From assembly GCA_021770345.1 (NCBI GenBank), contig JAETRD010000015.1:36554-100553 (forward strand): DNA of 64,000 bases, in the 5' to 3' direction. Made by a program: the position numbers and the translations under genes. Shown here in pieces: positions 36,189 through 43,908 of this stretch. How positions within the stretch are numbered: position 1 is the first letter of the stretch; every line of letters starts with the position of its first letter. The notes beneath the pieces are model-generated. The model was not told where the DNA came from and made no database searches. It worked only from the letters and a program-made list of their open reading frames with translations. This DNA is from Lachnospiraceae bacterium (GTDB taxonomy: Bacteria > Bacillota > Clostridia > Lachnospirales > Lachnospiraceae).

Positions 36189-37550
36189 TTACAAAAATCT
36201 TCCCGTCAGATACGATATCCATGTCACATCCGCAACATTTACAAGCACCAGCACAGCGAGCAGCGTAAACACCGCTTTTTCAAGTGTTCGGTAAATTTCT
36301 CTGCGCAGCACCGGCCGCATCTGCTTCATCTGCATCAGACAGACAAAGATACAGGTAAAGTACAGGTAAATATATGGCCTGTTTGCGGATGCATAGATCG
36401 TCGGGGAAAATCCCATGACAACCCCCGTCGCAAATCCCACGCCCAGAAGCAGCACCGTGTACAGATAGCGTTCCGTATCCCCGGTCAGCCAGTACAGCGC
36501 ACACAGGATACCTCCGATGCAGGCTGCCAGAAAAAGCAGCGGCAGCCAGACTGCCGGACTGCCAAAATCCCATCCCGCCGTCTGTTCCGGTATCACAAAA
36601 ATATTGGCAAACCGCACATATCGGCTACGGATGACGGACTGCCCGAACAGCACAAGCAGCGGTAGCCCCGCACACACGGTTTTCCGGTAATCTCTGGTCT
36701 TTAAATATACCAGACCGGCCAGTATCAATACCGTCATAAGAAACACATAGTCAGGCACCGCGATAAACACACGCTCTATATTCGCAAGCCCCATATAAAG
36801 CTTTTCCCAGAGAGAAAATGACGCAAACTCCGGCATGCGCCCCTGTATCTCCTGGAGCTCACGGATTTTATTTCCGGGACAGAGCAGTATCGCCGTAAAC
36901 CATGCGATTGTAACCCCCAAAAGTGCGTACAGATACGCGTTGTTTGAGCGTTTTCTCCTCCGCTGCCAGACCAGTGCAAGGACAAGCAGCACAAGAAGCA
37001 GCGCCGCCGCCTGTTCCTGGCTTGCCGCATAGGCACAGGCTAATATGCCGGCCGCTTTCTCATACCACGCCATAGGAACTCCCCGCACAGCCTTTTTGAT
37101 ATGAAGCGCCAGAAACAGGATACACCAGAGCGGCCACAGATAGTTTGTCGTCGTGGAAATCCACCCTGCCGACATCATGTCCGAAAAGGGATAGAGCAGT
37201 GTAAAGCCCGCAATCCACCAGCGCAGATCTTTGTCCGCTTCCAGCAACTTATCAAGCAGTATCGGAATCGAGGCAAAGACAAGCACATCCAGCACCCGCC
37301 ACAGCAGCGGCGCATGAACCAGCGGTATCAGCACCAGCTCAATCCCCAGCCGCGACGACCAGGTCCGATAGCGATGCGCCAGAATTTCCCAGATGCTTCC
37401 GCCGTCCAGAAGCGTCTTAAAATAAACCATATCATCCCCGACGGACACCGACAGCACTGCATGCCACAAAACCGCAACTACCCCAACGCAAAAAAAGGGC
37501 AGGTATTCCTGCACCTTCCCTTTTTTAGCGGCCCACGACCGGCCTAGCAT
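36189..37550 (-). CDS. DUF6056-type polytopic membrane protein (copy 1)
   Basis: This 453-residue protein has about 11 to 12 membrane helices. After the first helix it has VSVGDDMVYFKTLLDGGSIWEILAHRYRTWSSR, and it shares this layout with the paralogue at 42058-43395: a paired acidic motif, then R-x-x-W-x-S-R, then APLLWR. An acidic pair after helix 1 is reminiscent of GT-C-type glycosyltransferases, suggesting polyprenyl-phosphate-sugar use (inferred, weak). The start at 37550 overlaps the metG stop codon by 7 bases (ATGCTAG), so it is co-transcribed with metG. Longer readings of this frame would run through metG. Confidence 0.8.
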   Translation of the reverse strand: MLGRSWAAKKGKVQEYLPFFCVGVVAVLWHAVLSVSVGDDMVYFKTLLDGGSIWEILAHRYRTWSSRLGIELVLIPLVHAPLLWRVLDVLVFASIPILLDKLLEADKDLRWWIAGFTLLYPFSDMMSAGWISTTTNYLWPLWCILFLALHIKKAVRGVPMAWYEKAAGILACAYAASQEQAAALLLVLLVLALVWQRRRKRSNNAYLYALLGVTIAWFTAILLCPGNKIRELQEIQGRMPEFASFSLWEKLYMGLANIERVFIAVPDYVFLMTVLILAGLVYLKTRDYRKTVCAGLPLLVLFGQSVIRSRYVRFANIFVIPEQTAGWDFGSPAVWLPLLFLAACIGGILCALYWLTGDTERYLYTVLLLGVGFATGVVMGFSPTIYASANRPYIYLYFTCIFVCLMQMKQMRPVLRREIYRTLEKAVFTLLAVLVLVNVADVTWISYLTGRFL

Positions 37551-39556
37551 ATTTCCGCCCCGCTCGGCATCGGCCGCTCCGGCGCCACAAGCGCAAGGTT
37601 CCCCTCGGCGTCCTCCGCGCACAAAAGCATGCCCTCGGACAGCACGCCGGCCAGCTTGGCGGGCTTTAAGTTCACAAGCACCATCACCTTTTTGCCCACC
37701 ATCTCTTCCGGCGTATAATATTTGCGGATTCCCGATACAATCTGCTTTACCTGACTGCCGATTTTCACCTGCGAGCACAAAAGCTTCTTTGATTTCTCCA
37801 CGGCCTCACACGAAAGAATCTCGCCGACCTGGAACTGCATTTTCATAAAATCATCATACGCGATTTCGCCCTTCGGCTCAATGTCAATCACGGTTTCATC
37901 CGAAGTCTCTGCGGCTTTGCCCGAAGTCTCCGCATCCGGATTGCCGAGCGCGCGCTGCTCCGCCTCAAATTCCTTCCGCTGCGTTTCCTGAATCTCCTCC
38001 ACCTTCGGCAGAACCTCTTTTAAATCGAGGCGCGCAAACAGAATTTCCGGCTTTTCCACAACTTTTTTGCCGCTCTCATAGAGGCCAAACCGATCCAGCT
38101 CGTCATATCCCCGCAGCCCCGTGTTAAGCTGTCCGACAATCTTTTCCGCAGTCTCCGGCAGGAAGCTCGCGAGCAGGGACGCGCCGATTGTGATGGATTC
38201 CACGAGATTGTAGAGCACCTCGCCGAGACGGTCGGCCTTTGCCTCGTCTTTTGCCAGAATCCACGGCGTCGTCTCGTCGATATATTTGTTGCAGCGACGA
38301 AATACGTTGAATACCTCCGTGATCGCATCCACGACCCGCAGCTCCGCCATCTTTGCCGTCACCTTATCTCTGGCTCCGGTGACAACGGCTTTCAGATCCG
38401 CGTCCACCTCCCCGGTAACCCCGGTGCTTTTTACCGTGCCGCCAAAATATTTATTGCTCATCGAAACCGTGCGGTTCACGAGATTTCCGAGAATATTCGC
38501 AAGGTCGGAATTGAAACGCTCCACCACAAGCTCCCATGTGATAATACCGTCGTTCTCAAACGGCATCTCGTGAAGCACAAAATACCGGGTGGCATCCACG
38601 CCGAACAATTCTGCCATGTCGTCGGCATAAATCACATTTCCTTTGGATTTGCTCATCTTATCGCCGCCCTGCAGAAGCCACGGGTGACCGAATACCTGCT
38701 TCGGAAGCGGCAGGTCAAGCGCCATCAGAAAGATGGGCCAGTAAATCGTGTGGAAACGAACAATATCTTTCCCGATTAAATGCAGATCCGCCGGCCAGTT
38801 TTTGTTAAACAATTCGCTCGAATTACCGTCGGCGTCATAGCCGATTTTCGTGATATAGTTTGTCAGCGCGTCGAGCCATACATATACCACATGCTTCGAA
38901 TCGAAATCGACCGGAATACCCCAGCTGAACGAAGTTCTCGACACACACAGATCCTGAAGCCCCGGCAGCAGGAAGTTGTTCATCATCTCGTTTTTGCGCG
39001 ACACCGGGCGGATAAACTCCGGATGCGTGTTGATATGCTCAATCAGACGGTCCGCATATTTGCTCATCTTAAAGAAATATGCCTCCTCCTTCGCCGGCTG
39101 TACCTCGCGGCCGCAGTCCGGGCATTTGCCGTCCACAAGCTGCGACTCGGTCCAGAACGACTCACAGGGCGTACAGTATAATCCCTCGTAAGCCCCTTTG
39201 TAGATATCCCCCTTGTCGTACAGCTTCTTAAAAATCTTCTGCACCTGCTTCTCGTGGTCCGCATCGGTCGTGCGCACAAAATTATCGTAGGACGTGTTCA
39301 TCAGATCCCAGATGCGCTTTATCTCCTTTGCCACACCGTCCACATATTCTTTCGGTGTGATTCCGACCTTCTCGGCCTTCTCCTGAATCTTCTGCCCGTG
39401 CTCGTCGGTACCGGTCTGCAGATAGACATCATAGCCCTCGAATCTCTTGTACCTTGCGATCGCATCCGCAAGCACGATCTCGTAGGTGTTTCCGATATGC
39501 GGTTTGCCGGACGTATAGGCAATCGCCGTTGTGATATAAAATTTTCCTTTGCTCAT
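37544..39556 (-). CDS. metG: Methionyl-tRNA synthetase
   Basis: This 670-residue enzyme charges tRNA-Met. It has the HIGH-like motif TSGKPHIGNTYE (20-22), zinc ligands Cys128, Cys131, Cys145 and Cys148, the KMSKS loop DKMSKSKGN, an anticodon-binding helical domain, a linker, and a C-terminal Trbp111-type tRNA-binding domain (from about residue 570, DDFMKMQFQVGEILSCEAV...VLVNLKPAKLAG). The start has AGGAGG upstream. A T-box leader with terminator precedes it, so expression should rise when uncharged tRNA-Met accumulates. Confidence 0.98.
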   Translation of the reverse strand: MSKGKFYITTAIAYTSGKPHIGNTYEIVLADAIARYKRFEGYDVYLQTGTDEHGQKIQEKAEKVGITPKEYVDGVAKEIKRIWDLMNTSYDNFVRTTDADHEKQVQKIFKKLYDKGDIYKGAYEGLYCTPCESFWTESQLVDGKCPDCGREVQPAKEEAYFFKMSKYADRLIEHINTHPEFIRPVSRKNEMMNNFLLPGLQDLCVSRTSFSWGIPVDFDSKHVVYVWLDALTNYITKIGYDADGNSSELFNKNWPADLHLIGKDIVRFHTIYWPIFLMALDLPLPKQVFGHPWLLQGGDKMSKSKGNVIYADDMAELFGVDATRYFVLHEMPFENDGIITWELVVERFNSDLANILGNLVNRTVSMSNKYFGGTVKSTGVTGEVDADLKAVVTGARDKVTAKMAELRVVDAITEVFNVFRRCNKYIDETTPWILAKDEAKADRLGEVLYNLVESITIGASLLASFLPETAEKIVGQLNTGLRGYDELDRFGLYESGKKVVEKPEILFARLDLKEVLPKVEEIQETQRKEFEAEQRALGNPDAETSGKAAETSDETVIDIEPKGEIAYDDFMKMQFQVGEILSCEAVEKSKKLLCSQVKIGSQVKQIVSGIRKYYTPEEMVGKKVMVLVNLKPAKLAGVLSEGMLLCAEDAEGNLALVAPERPMPSGAEIC

Positions 39557-39656
39557 AAAATCCTCCTGTTTTCTGACAATAAAGCGTTTTTGTTTTGAGA
39601 AAATTTCCTGAATGGAACAGCAGGCCGTGTGCTTCGCGAACGGCCCTTATGTTCAA

Positions 39657-39703
39657 CAAAAAGTCCCGTCCCCCGCGGCTGTTTCCTGCCGCAGAAGACG
39701 AGA
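39657..39703 (-). terminator. T-box leader terminator
   Basis: On the minus strand GTCTCGTCTTCTGCGGC pairs with GCCGCGGGGGACGGGAC and is followed by TTTTT. It is mutually exclusive with the antiterminator formed by the T-box sequence at 39711-39724. Confidence 0.88.
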
Positions 39704-40109
39704 CAAAATCCCGTGGTACCACTTCTGTTCGCCCGCGTACCTCACACACGCAGGCCTCATTCCCGATATCCTCCGCCCGTCTGCTCCTCTGCCGCGGCTG
39801 CCCCACATGGGTGCCTGCCGCTTCCGGCCGTTTCATATCTCCCGCTGTAACAGGCGGTCCTGTCAGAGCTTATCCGCCGGTCTGTCACGAAAGCGCCTCA
39901 CACGCTCCGGTCCCTGCCGTCGGTTCATCTCTGCCACTCCAAAGCCATCTTCCGCCCGTCCCCGCTCACTCCCTCTCAGCATCCTGCCCGCTCCGGCGTC
40001 CGGCTCTTTCGCCTTCTTTGGCCGCACACTTCGGACAATCGGGAATCTCTCTGTAAAGCCTCAACAGACGTACTCTCTTTTTCTCCGTGTTTTCTGATAC
40101 CCTGTTAGT
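39657..40109 (-). ncRNA. T-box riboswitch leader of metG
   Basis: The conserved T-box AAGTGGTACCACGG is present on the minus strand at 39711-39724, directly before the terminator. The leader runs about 450 bases from the promoter at 40117-40145, longer than most, so it may contain an extra domain. The specifier codon should be ATG; several ATG triplets occur in the Stem I region and I could not decide which is in the specifier loop. Confidence 0.85.
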
Positions 40110-40116
40110 TTTCCTA

Positions 40117-40145
40117 AGATTAGCATGGATAAACAGGAATGTCAA
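40117..40145 (-). promoter_or_regulatory. Sigma-A promoter of the metG T-box leader
   Basis: On the minus strand TTGACA (40140-40145) and TAATCT (40117-40122) are separated by 17 bases. It diverges from the antisense-RNA promoter at 40186-40214. Confidence 0.7.
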
Positions 40146-40185
40146 GAATTCCACAAGAAAACATATTTTATGAAAGAAATGTATC

Positions 40186-40214
40186 TTGCAACTAAAATTT
40201 TCATATGCTATAAT
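40186..40214 (+). promoter_or_regulatory. Consensus promoter of the antitoxin RNA
   Basis: TTGCAA, 17 bases, then a perfect TATAAT. The predicted start is near 40221. No reading frame follows before a strong terminator, so it drives a short RNA. Confidence 0.85.
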
Positions 40215-40220
40215 GCCATT

Positions 40221-40312
40221 AGGCAAAGAAATGTGGAGAATTCCATGTAGGCAAAGAACGAATCCCCCGACTGTAATGGCGTACAGTCGAGGGATTCTTC
40301 TTTTCTTTTTAT
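40221..40312 (+). ncRNA. Antisense antitoxin RNA of an Fst/par-type type I system
   Basis: The RNA would be about 90 bases, from the promoter at 40186-40214 to the terminator at 40260-40312. Bases 40226-40247 carry AAGAAATGTG, AGAAT and CCATG. These recur in the same order at 40409-40433, the complement of the toxin start region, so the RNA can pair in trans with the toxin mRNA around its start codon. TAGGCAAAGAA is present twice in this RNA, and GGCAAAG can also pair with CTTTGCC in the toxin mRNA 3' region. The arrangement matches RNA II of the pAD1 par locus. Confidence 0.75.
40260..40312. terminator. Shared terminator of the toxin and antitoxin RNAs
   Basis: GAATCCCCCGACTGTA (40260-40275) pairs with TACAGTCGAGGGATTC (40282-40297) around a 6-base loop, with one C-A mismatch. 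TTCTTTTCTTTTT follows on the plus strand; the minus strand has a weaker GTTCTTT. Convergent RNAs would share this stem. Confidence 0.9.
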
Positions 40313-40333
40313 AGTGGCAAAGCATCCACTAGG

Positions 40334-40432
40334 CTATTTGTTGCCTTTGTCGTGCCTGTCTAGCCATTTGCTGATGAGGTGGCAAACCACACCTGCTGCG
40401 ACAGTCACAAGAAATGTGAAGAATAACTCCAT
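40334..40432 (-). CDS. Fst/Ldr-family type I toxin, 32-residue membrane peptide
   Basis: The peptide begins MELFFTFLVTVAAGVVCHL and ends ISKWLDRHDKGNK. A single membrane helix spans about residues 3-21 and a charged tail follows. From memory, Fst of plasmid pAD1 (33 residues) has G-x-V-x-x-x-I-S-R-x-L-D at the same distance from its C-terminus; here it is G-V-V-C-H-L-I-S-K-W-L-D. Such peptides damage membrane and nucleoid when translated freely. GGAGG lies 7 bases before the ATG and is partly sequestered in a leader hairpin. The gene lies between the metG leader and an MFS gene, convergent with a small RNA, so it is probably a chromosomal copy of a plasmid-type stabilisation system. Confidence 0.85.
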   Translation of the reverse strand: MELFFTFLVTVAAGVVCHLISKWLDRHDKGNK

Positions 40433-40433
40433 G

Positions 40434-40464
40434 CAAACACCTCCTCCCGTTGCCGGGTGTAGGT
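40434..40464 (-). promoter_or_regulatory. Leader hairpin masking the toxin ribosome binding site
   Basis: In the toxin mRNA CTACACC and GGAGGTGT can pair over at least five bases (ACACC with GGTGT), partly covering the Shine-Dalgarno region. Fst mRNA has a comparable structure that keeps translation low. Confidence 0.5.
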
Positions 40465-40478
40465 TGGACAACACGAGC

Positions 40479-40507
40479 ATTATAACATATCATATAGATA
40501 TTCTTCT
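40479..40507 (-). promoter_or_regulatory. Extended -10 promoter of the toxin mRNA
   Basis: On the minus strand the -10 box is a perfect TATAAT (40479-40484) with an upstream TG, giving TGTTATAAT. The -35 position (40502-40507) reads AGAAGA, far from consensus, as tolerated by extended -10 promoters. Start near 40472. Confidence 0.7.
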
Positions 40508-40758
40508 ATCTCTTTCTTAAAAGACTTTACCTTCGATGAACAAGGGTACAATTCGGTGTAGGCGAAAAGAGTTTATTTTCCCCTAATCTGATTCCAAACT
40601 TGTCGTACAACGACACTTCTTTATTGATAAAAAGGCACGGATATATTACATTATAGGTAAGCATTGCAATTACTGACGGCCACTGTCGAAACAGGTATTA
40701 CGCAACTGATTTGAACTATGGCAATGCCCGTGTTAAAATGTTGAGGGAGAACGACAAA
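40508..40758 (+). other. Intergenic DNA before the MFS gene
   Basis: I see no gene or clear promoter here. TTGATA at about 40624 and AT-rich DNA downstream are possible but unconvincing promoter elements for the MFS gene. Confidence 0.4.
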
Positions 40759-41979
40759 ATGTTTCAGTTATTACTCATTATTATTTATCTGGCTTTTATC
40801 AGTCTGGGGCTGCCGGACGCGCTGCTAGGCTCCGCATGGCCGACAATGTACCGGGAATTTTCCGTTCCCGTTTCCTACGCGGGCGGCATTTCTATGATTA
40901 TCGCTGCCGGCACGATTATCTCGAGTCTGCAGAGCGACCGGCTGACAAAGAGATTCGGGACCGGAAAAGTCACGGCAGTCAGCGTGGGAATGACCGCCGC
41001 CGCACTGTTCGGATTTTCCGTCAGCCATTCCTATGCCGCATTATGCCTGTGGGCCGTGCCTTACGGGCTCGGCGCCGGCAGCGTGGACGCTTCCCTGAAT
41101 AATTATGTCGCGCTCCACTACGCAAGCAGACATATGAGCTGGCTCCACTGTATGTGGGGCATCGGCGCCTCTCTCGGCCCGTATATCATGGGCTATGTGC
41201 TGGAGGGCGGACGAAGCTGGAATGCAGGATATCTGTGTATCGCCGTTCTTCAGATCATACTGACCGCCGTATTGCTTTTCAGTCTGCCGCTGTGGAAAAA
41301 TCGGAACGCAGACCGCGCCGCACAGACGGACGGGGAATCTGACGGCAGACCGCTTTCTTTGCATCAGGACGATAAACCGCTTACTCTGCACCAGATTATA
41401 AATATTCCGGGAGCAAGGGAAATCATGATCACGTTTTTCTGCTATTGTGCGCTTGAACAGACCGCCGGCCTGTGGGCGAGCAGCTACCTTGTGCTTCACC
41501 GGGGATTATCCGCGGAGACCGCCGCCGGATTTGCAAGCCTGTTTTATATCGGGATTACGGTAGGAAGAGCGCTTGGCGGATTTCTGACGATGAAATTCAA
41601 CGATACGCAGATGATACGGCTCGGACAGGGTTTTATCATACTCGGCATCGCCCTTTTACTGCTGCCGTTCGGCAGTGCAGGGGCATTGGCGGGGCTGGTG
41701 ATTGTCGGCCTGGGCTGTGCGCCCATTTATCCGTCTGTCATCCATTCCACGCCGGAACATTTCGGCGCAGACAAGTCACAGGCCGTCATCGGCGTGCAGA
41801 TGGCATCCGCCTATATTGGGACCTGCCTGATGCCGCCGGTCTTCGGGTTTCTCGCAAACCATATCAGCGTTTCCCTGTTCCCGTTTTTTTTGCTGGCAAT
41901 CCTGATCCTTATGGTTGTCATGCATGAGAAAATGCTGCCGAAAGTCGCTGCAAACCGTGACAAAAAAACGGTGGTGTAG
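40759..41979 (+). CDS. MFS transporter
   Basis: This 406-residue protein has 12 predicted membrane helices. The MFS A-motif region between helices 2 and 3 reads SLQSDRLTKRFGTGKV. The N-terminal half contains GLPDALLGSAWPTMYREF, a phrase found in FucP/YfkF-like sugar or drug MFS carriers. The central loop (about 195-215) is hydrophilic. The start at 40759 has GAGGGAG 9 bases upstream. Substrate unknown; the block HCMWGIGASLGPYIMGY resembles sugar permease relatives. Confidence 0.9.
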   Translation: MFQLLLIIIYLAFISLGLPDALLGSAWPTMYREFSVPVSYAGGISMIIAAGTIISSLQSDRLTKRFGTGKVTAVSVGMTAAALFGFSVSHSYAALCLWAVPYGLGAGSVDASLNNYVALHYASRHMSWLHCMWGIGASLGPYIMGYVLEGGRSWNAGYLCIAVLQIILTAVLLFSLPLWKNRNADRAAQTDGESDGRPLSLHQDDKPLTLHQIINIPGAREIMITFFCYCALEQTAGLWASSYLVLHRGLSAETAAGFASLFYIGITVGRALGGFLTMKFNDTQMIRLGQGFIILGIALLLLPFGSAGALAGLVIVGLGCAPIYPSVIHSTPEHFGADKSQAVIGVQMASAYIGTCLMPPVFGFLANHISVSLFPFFLLAILILMVVMHEKMLPKVAANRDKKTVV

Positions 41980-42057
41980 GCGGAACTGTTTGTCGACGGT
42001 TTCCGGCCAGGGCAAAAATCGGCGTTTTCTGCGCTCTCTCGTTTCCTGTTCCCCATC

Positions 42058-43395
42058 CTACACCGAGAGCGCGATAAACCCGACGTTCACGAGGCAGATG
42101 AGCGCCAGCAGCGTTATCACAAGCTTTCCGGACGTTTTATGCAGTTTTTCTTCCGCCTGCCGCGGCATCTTTTTTACCGCATACAGCGTGACGGACAGAA
42201 GAATCGCGTACAGCGGCGCATACACCCGCTCCCCGGACACATAGATCGTCGCCACAAAGCCGAGTACCATCCCGGCACCAAAGCCCAGCCCCAGTAAGAT
42301 CAGGACATAGAAAAATTCCATCAACTCCTCACCGAACAGCTGAAACAGCGCATATATCATGCACGCGACCGTAATCAGCAGATATGCCATCGGCAGCCAC
42401 GTCGACAACTCTCCCCAGCTCCACGAGAGAACCTCTCCGGGAATCACAAAAAGACCCGACAGCCCCGGGTACGCCGTGCGCACCACCGACTGCCCAAACA
42501 GAATCAGAAGCGGTAGCCCGGAAATCAGCGTCTTTTTATAATCATCCGTTTTTGCATATACGAGCAGCACCCAAACAAGCAGCACCGCGAAAAATACGAT
42601 ATCCACATTCGCGATAAAGACCCGCTCAATACTAAGCAGTCCCAGATACAGCTTGTCCCCGAAGCCGAATGTCTCATAAATCGGAAGATCCGCGAGACTC
42701 ACCGCGTTCCGCCCCGCATTCCCCGGACAACATGCGATCACCACAAGCGAAACGACATCCGTCACCGCAAGTACGAGAAATGCAAGCAGGTTTGACGGCT
42801 GTTTCTTTTCTTTTGCCAGATAAAATCCATAGAGTGCGAGCATCGCAAACAGGATCACCGCATACTGCTCATGGCTTCCGACCATAAGACCCACAGGGAT
42901 TCCTGCCAGCACTTCCACGACCGACAGTTTTTCCGCTTTCGCCAGCTTTTTTATCAGCAGCGCCAGATAAAAGATCCCCCACAGCGGCCAGAAATGCGTC
43001 ACTGTTGTGGTAATCCAGCCCGCCGTTCCCATATCGTGAAATGGAAACAGCAGCACGGCCCCGGCCGCACACCAGTTCATCCGTCTGCCGCCTCCAAACA
43101 ACTTTGAAATCAGAACCGGCAGGCTCGCAAACATCAAAAAATCAACGCAGCGCCAGAGCAGCGGCGCTTTGATCACCGTGACGAGAATTCCCTCGGACAC
43201 AACGCGGGAAGTCCAGTTTAAATAGCGTCCCGCCAGGTATTCCCAAAGCGTCGCATTGTCCGTGGCCTGACTGAAAAATACGTCGTCCCCGCCCATCGGT
43301 TTCATGCACAGGTGATACAGTAGCCCGACCGCAGCGACGAATAAAAACGGCGCATATGGAAAAACATATGCGCCTGTTGAATTTCTTTTTTCCAT
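42058..43395 (-). CDS. DUF6056-type polytopic membrane protein (copy 2)
   Basis: This 445-residue paralogue of the protein at 36189-37550 has about 12 helices. After helix 1 it reads MGGDDVFFSQATDNATLWEYLAGRYLNWTSR; it shares APLLWRCVDFLMFASLPVLI, WITTTVTHFWPLWGI, and GLLSIERVFIA. Both copies keep the acidic pair and the W-x-S/T-R motif, so these are candidate functional residues. The gene follows a zinc-ribbon protein gene by 8 bases, probably as an operon. Function unknown; GT-C-type glycosyltransfer is an inference only. Confidence 0.8.
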   Translation of the reverse strand: MEKRNSTGAYVFPYAPFLFVAAVGLLYHLCMKPMGGDDVFFSQATDNATLWEYLAGRYLNWTSRVVSEGILVTVIKAPLLWRCVDFLMFASLPVLISKLFGGGRRMNWCAAGAVLLFPFHDMGTAGWITTTVTHFWPLWGIFYLALLIKKLAKAEKLSVVEVLAGIPVGLMVGSHEQYAVILFAMLALYGFYLAKEKKQPSNLLAFLVLAVTDVVSLVVIACCPGNAGRNAVSLADLPIYETFGFGDKLYLGLLSIERVFIANVDIVFFAVLLVWVLLVYAKTDDYKKTLISGLPLLILFGQSVVRTAYPGLSGLFVIPGEVLSWSWGELSTWLPMAYLLITVACMIYALFQLFGEELMEFFYVLILLGLGFGAGMVLGFVATIYVSGERVYAPLYAILLSVTLYAVKKMPRQAEEKLHKTSGKLVITLLALICLVNVGFIALSV

Positions 43396-43403
43396 AACAG
43401 GAA

Positions 43404-43883
43404 TTACTCCTCTGTCCCTTCTTTACCTGTCTCGACTGCCGGGCTCGCCGCGTCTGTGGTCTCTTCCGCATCCGTCACATCCACCACTTCGGCCGCAACC
43501 GTCTCGACTACCGTATCCTCCCCGGCAGGCTCGCTCATACGCGCCCCGCAGCTGCTGCAGTACGCCGCGCCCAACGGCATATGCGCTCCACAGGACGGAC
43601 ATTCCGCCGCACCCTGAAGACGCAGGACCTCCGCCTCCATCCGGTCGATTTCTCCGAGCGCCTCCCGGATCAGGAAGAACTGCTCTGCCTCCTCACAGCT
43701 TTCCTCGTCTTTATGCTTTGCATAATAGTTCATGCCGAGCAGTGCATACTGCCCCTGGACATAATCCTCTTTCGCCTTGATATCCAGCTTCAGTTTCGTA
43801 ATTTCCGAAACCTCCTTTGCCTTCTGCGTCATTTCCTTTCCCGCCGACGTAAGCGATTCCCCTAACCTGTCAAAAAATGCCAT
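43404..43883 (-). CDS. Zinc-ribbon protein with N-terminal coiled coil
   Basis: This 159-residue protein begins MAFFDRLGESLTSAGKEMTQKAKEVSEITKL-type helical sequence (about 1-85), followed by a double CxxC zinc ribbon: CPSCGAHMPLGAAYCSSCGA (about 94-113). The C-terminal 45 residues are acidic and low-complexity. There is no membrane segment. GAAGGAGG precedes 43883. It lies directly upstream of DUF6056 copy 2. Such proteins are common in clostridia and have no assigned function. Confidence 0.82.
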   Translation of the reverse strand: MAFFDRLGESLTSAGKEMTQKAKEVSEITKLKLDIKAKEDYVQGQYALLGMNYYAKHKDEESCEEAEQFFLIREALGEIDRMEAEVLRLQGAAECPSCGAHMPLGAAYCSSCGARMSEPAGEDTVVETVAAEVVDVTDAEETTDAASPAVETGKEGTEE

Positions 43884-43908
43884 CCCGTTTCCTCCTTCTG
43901 ATATGATA

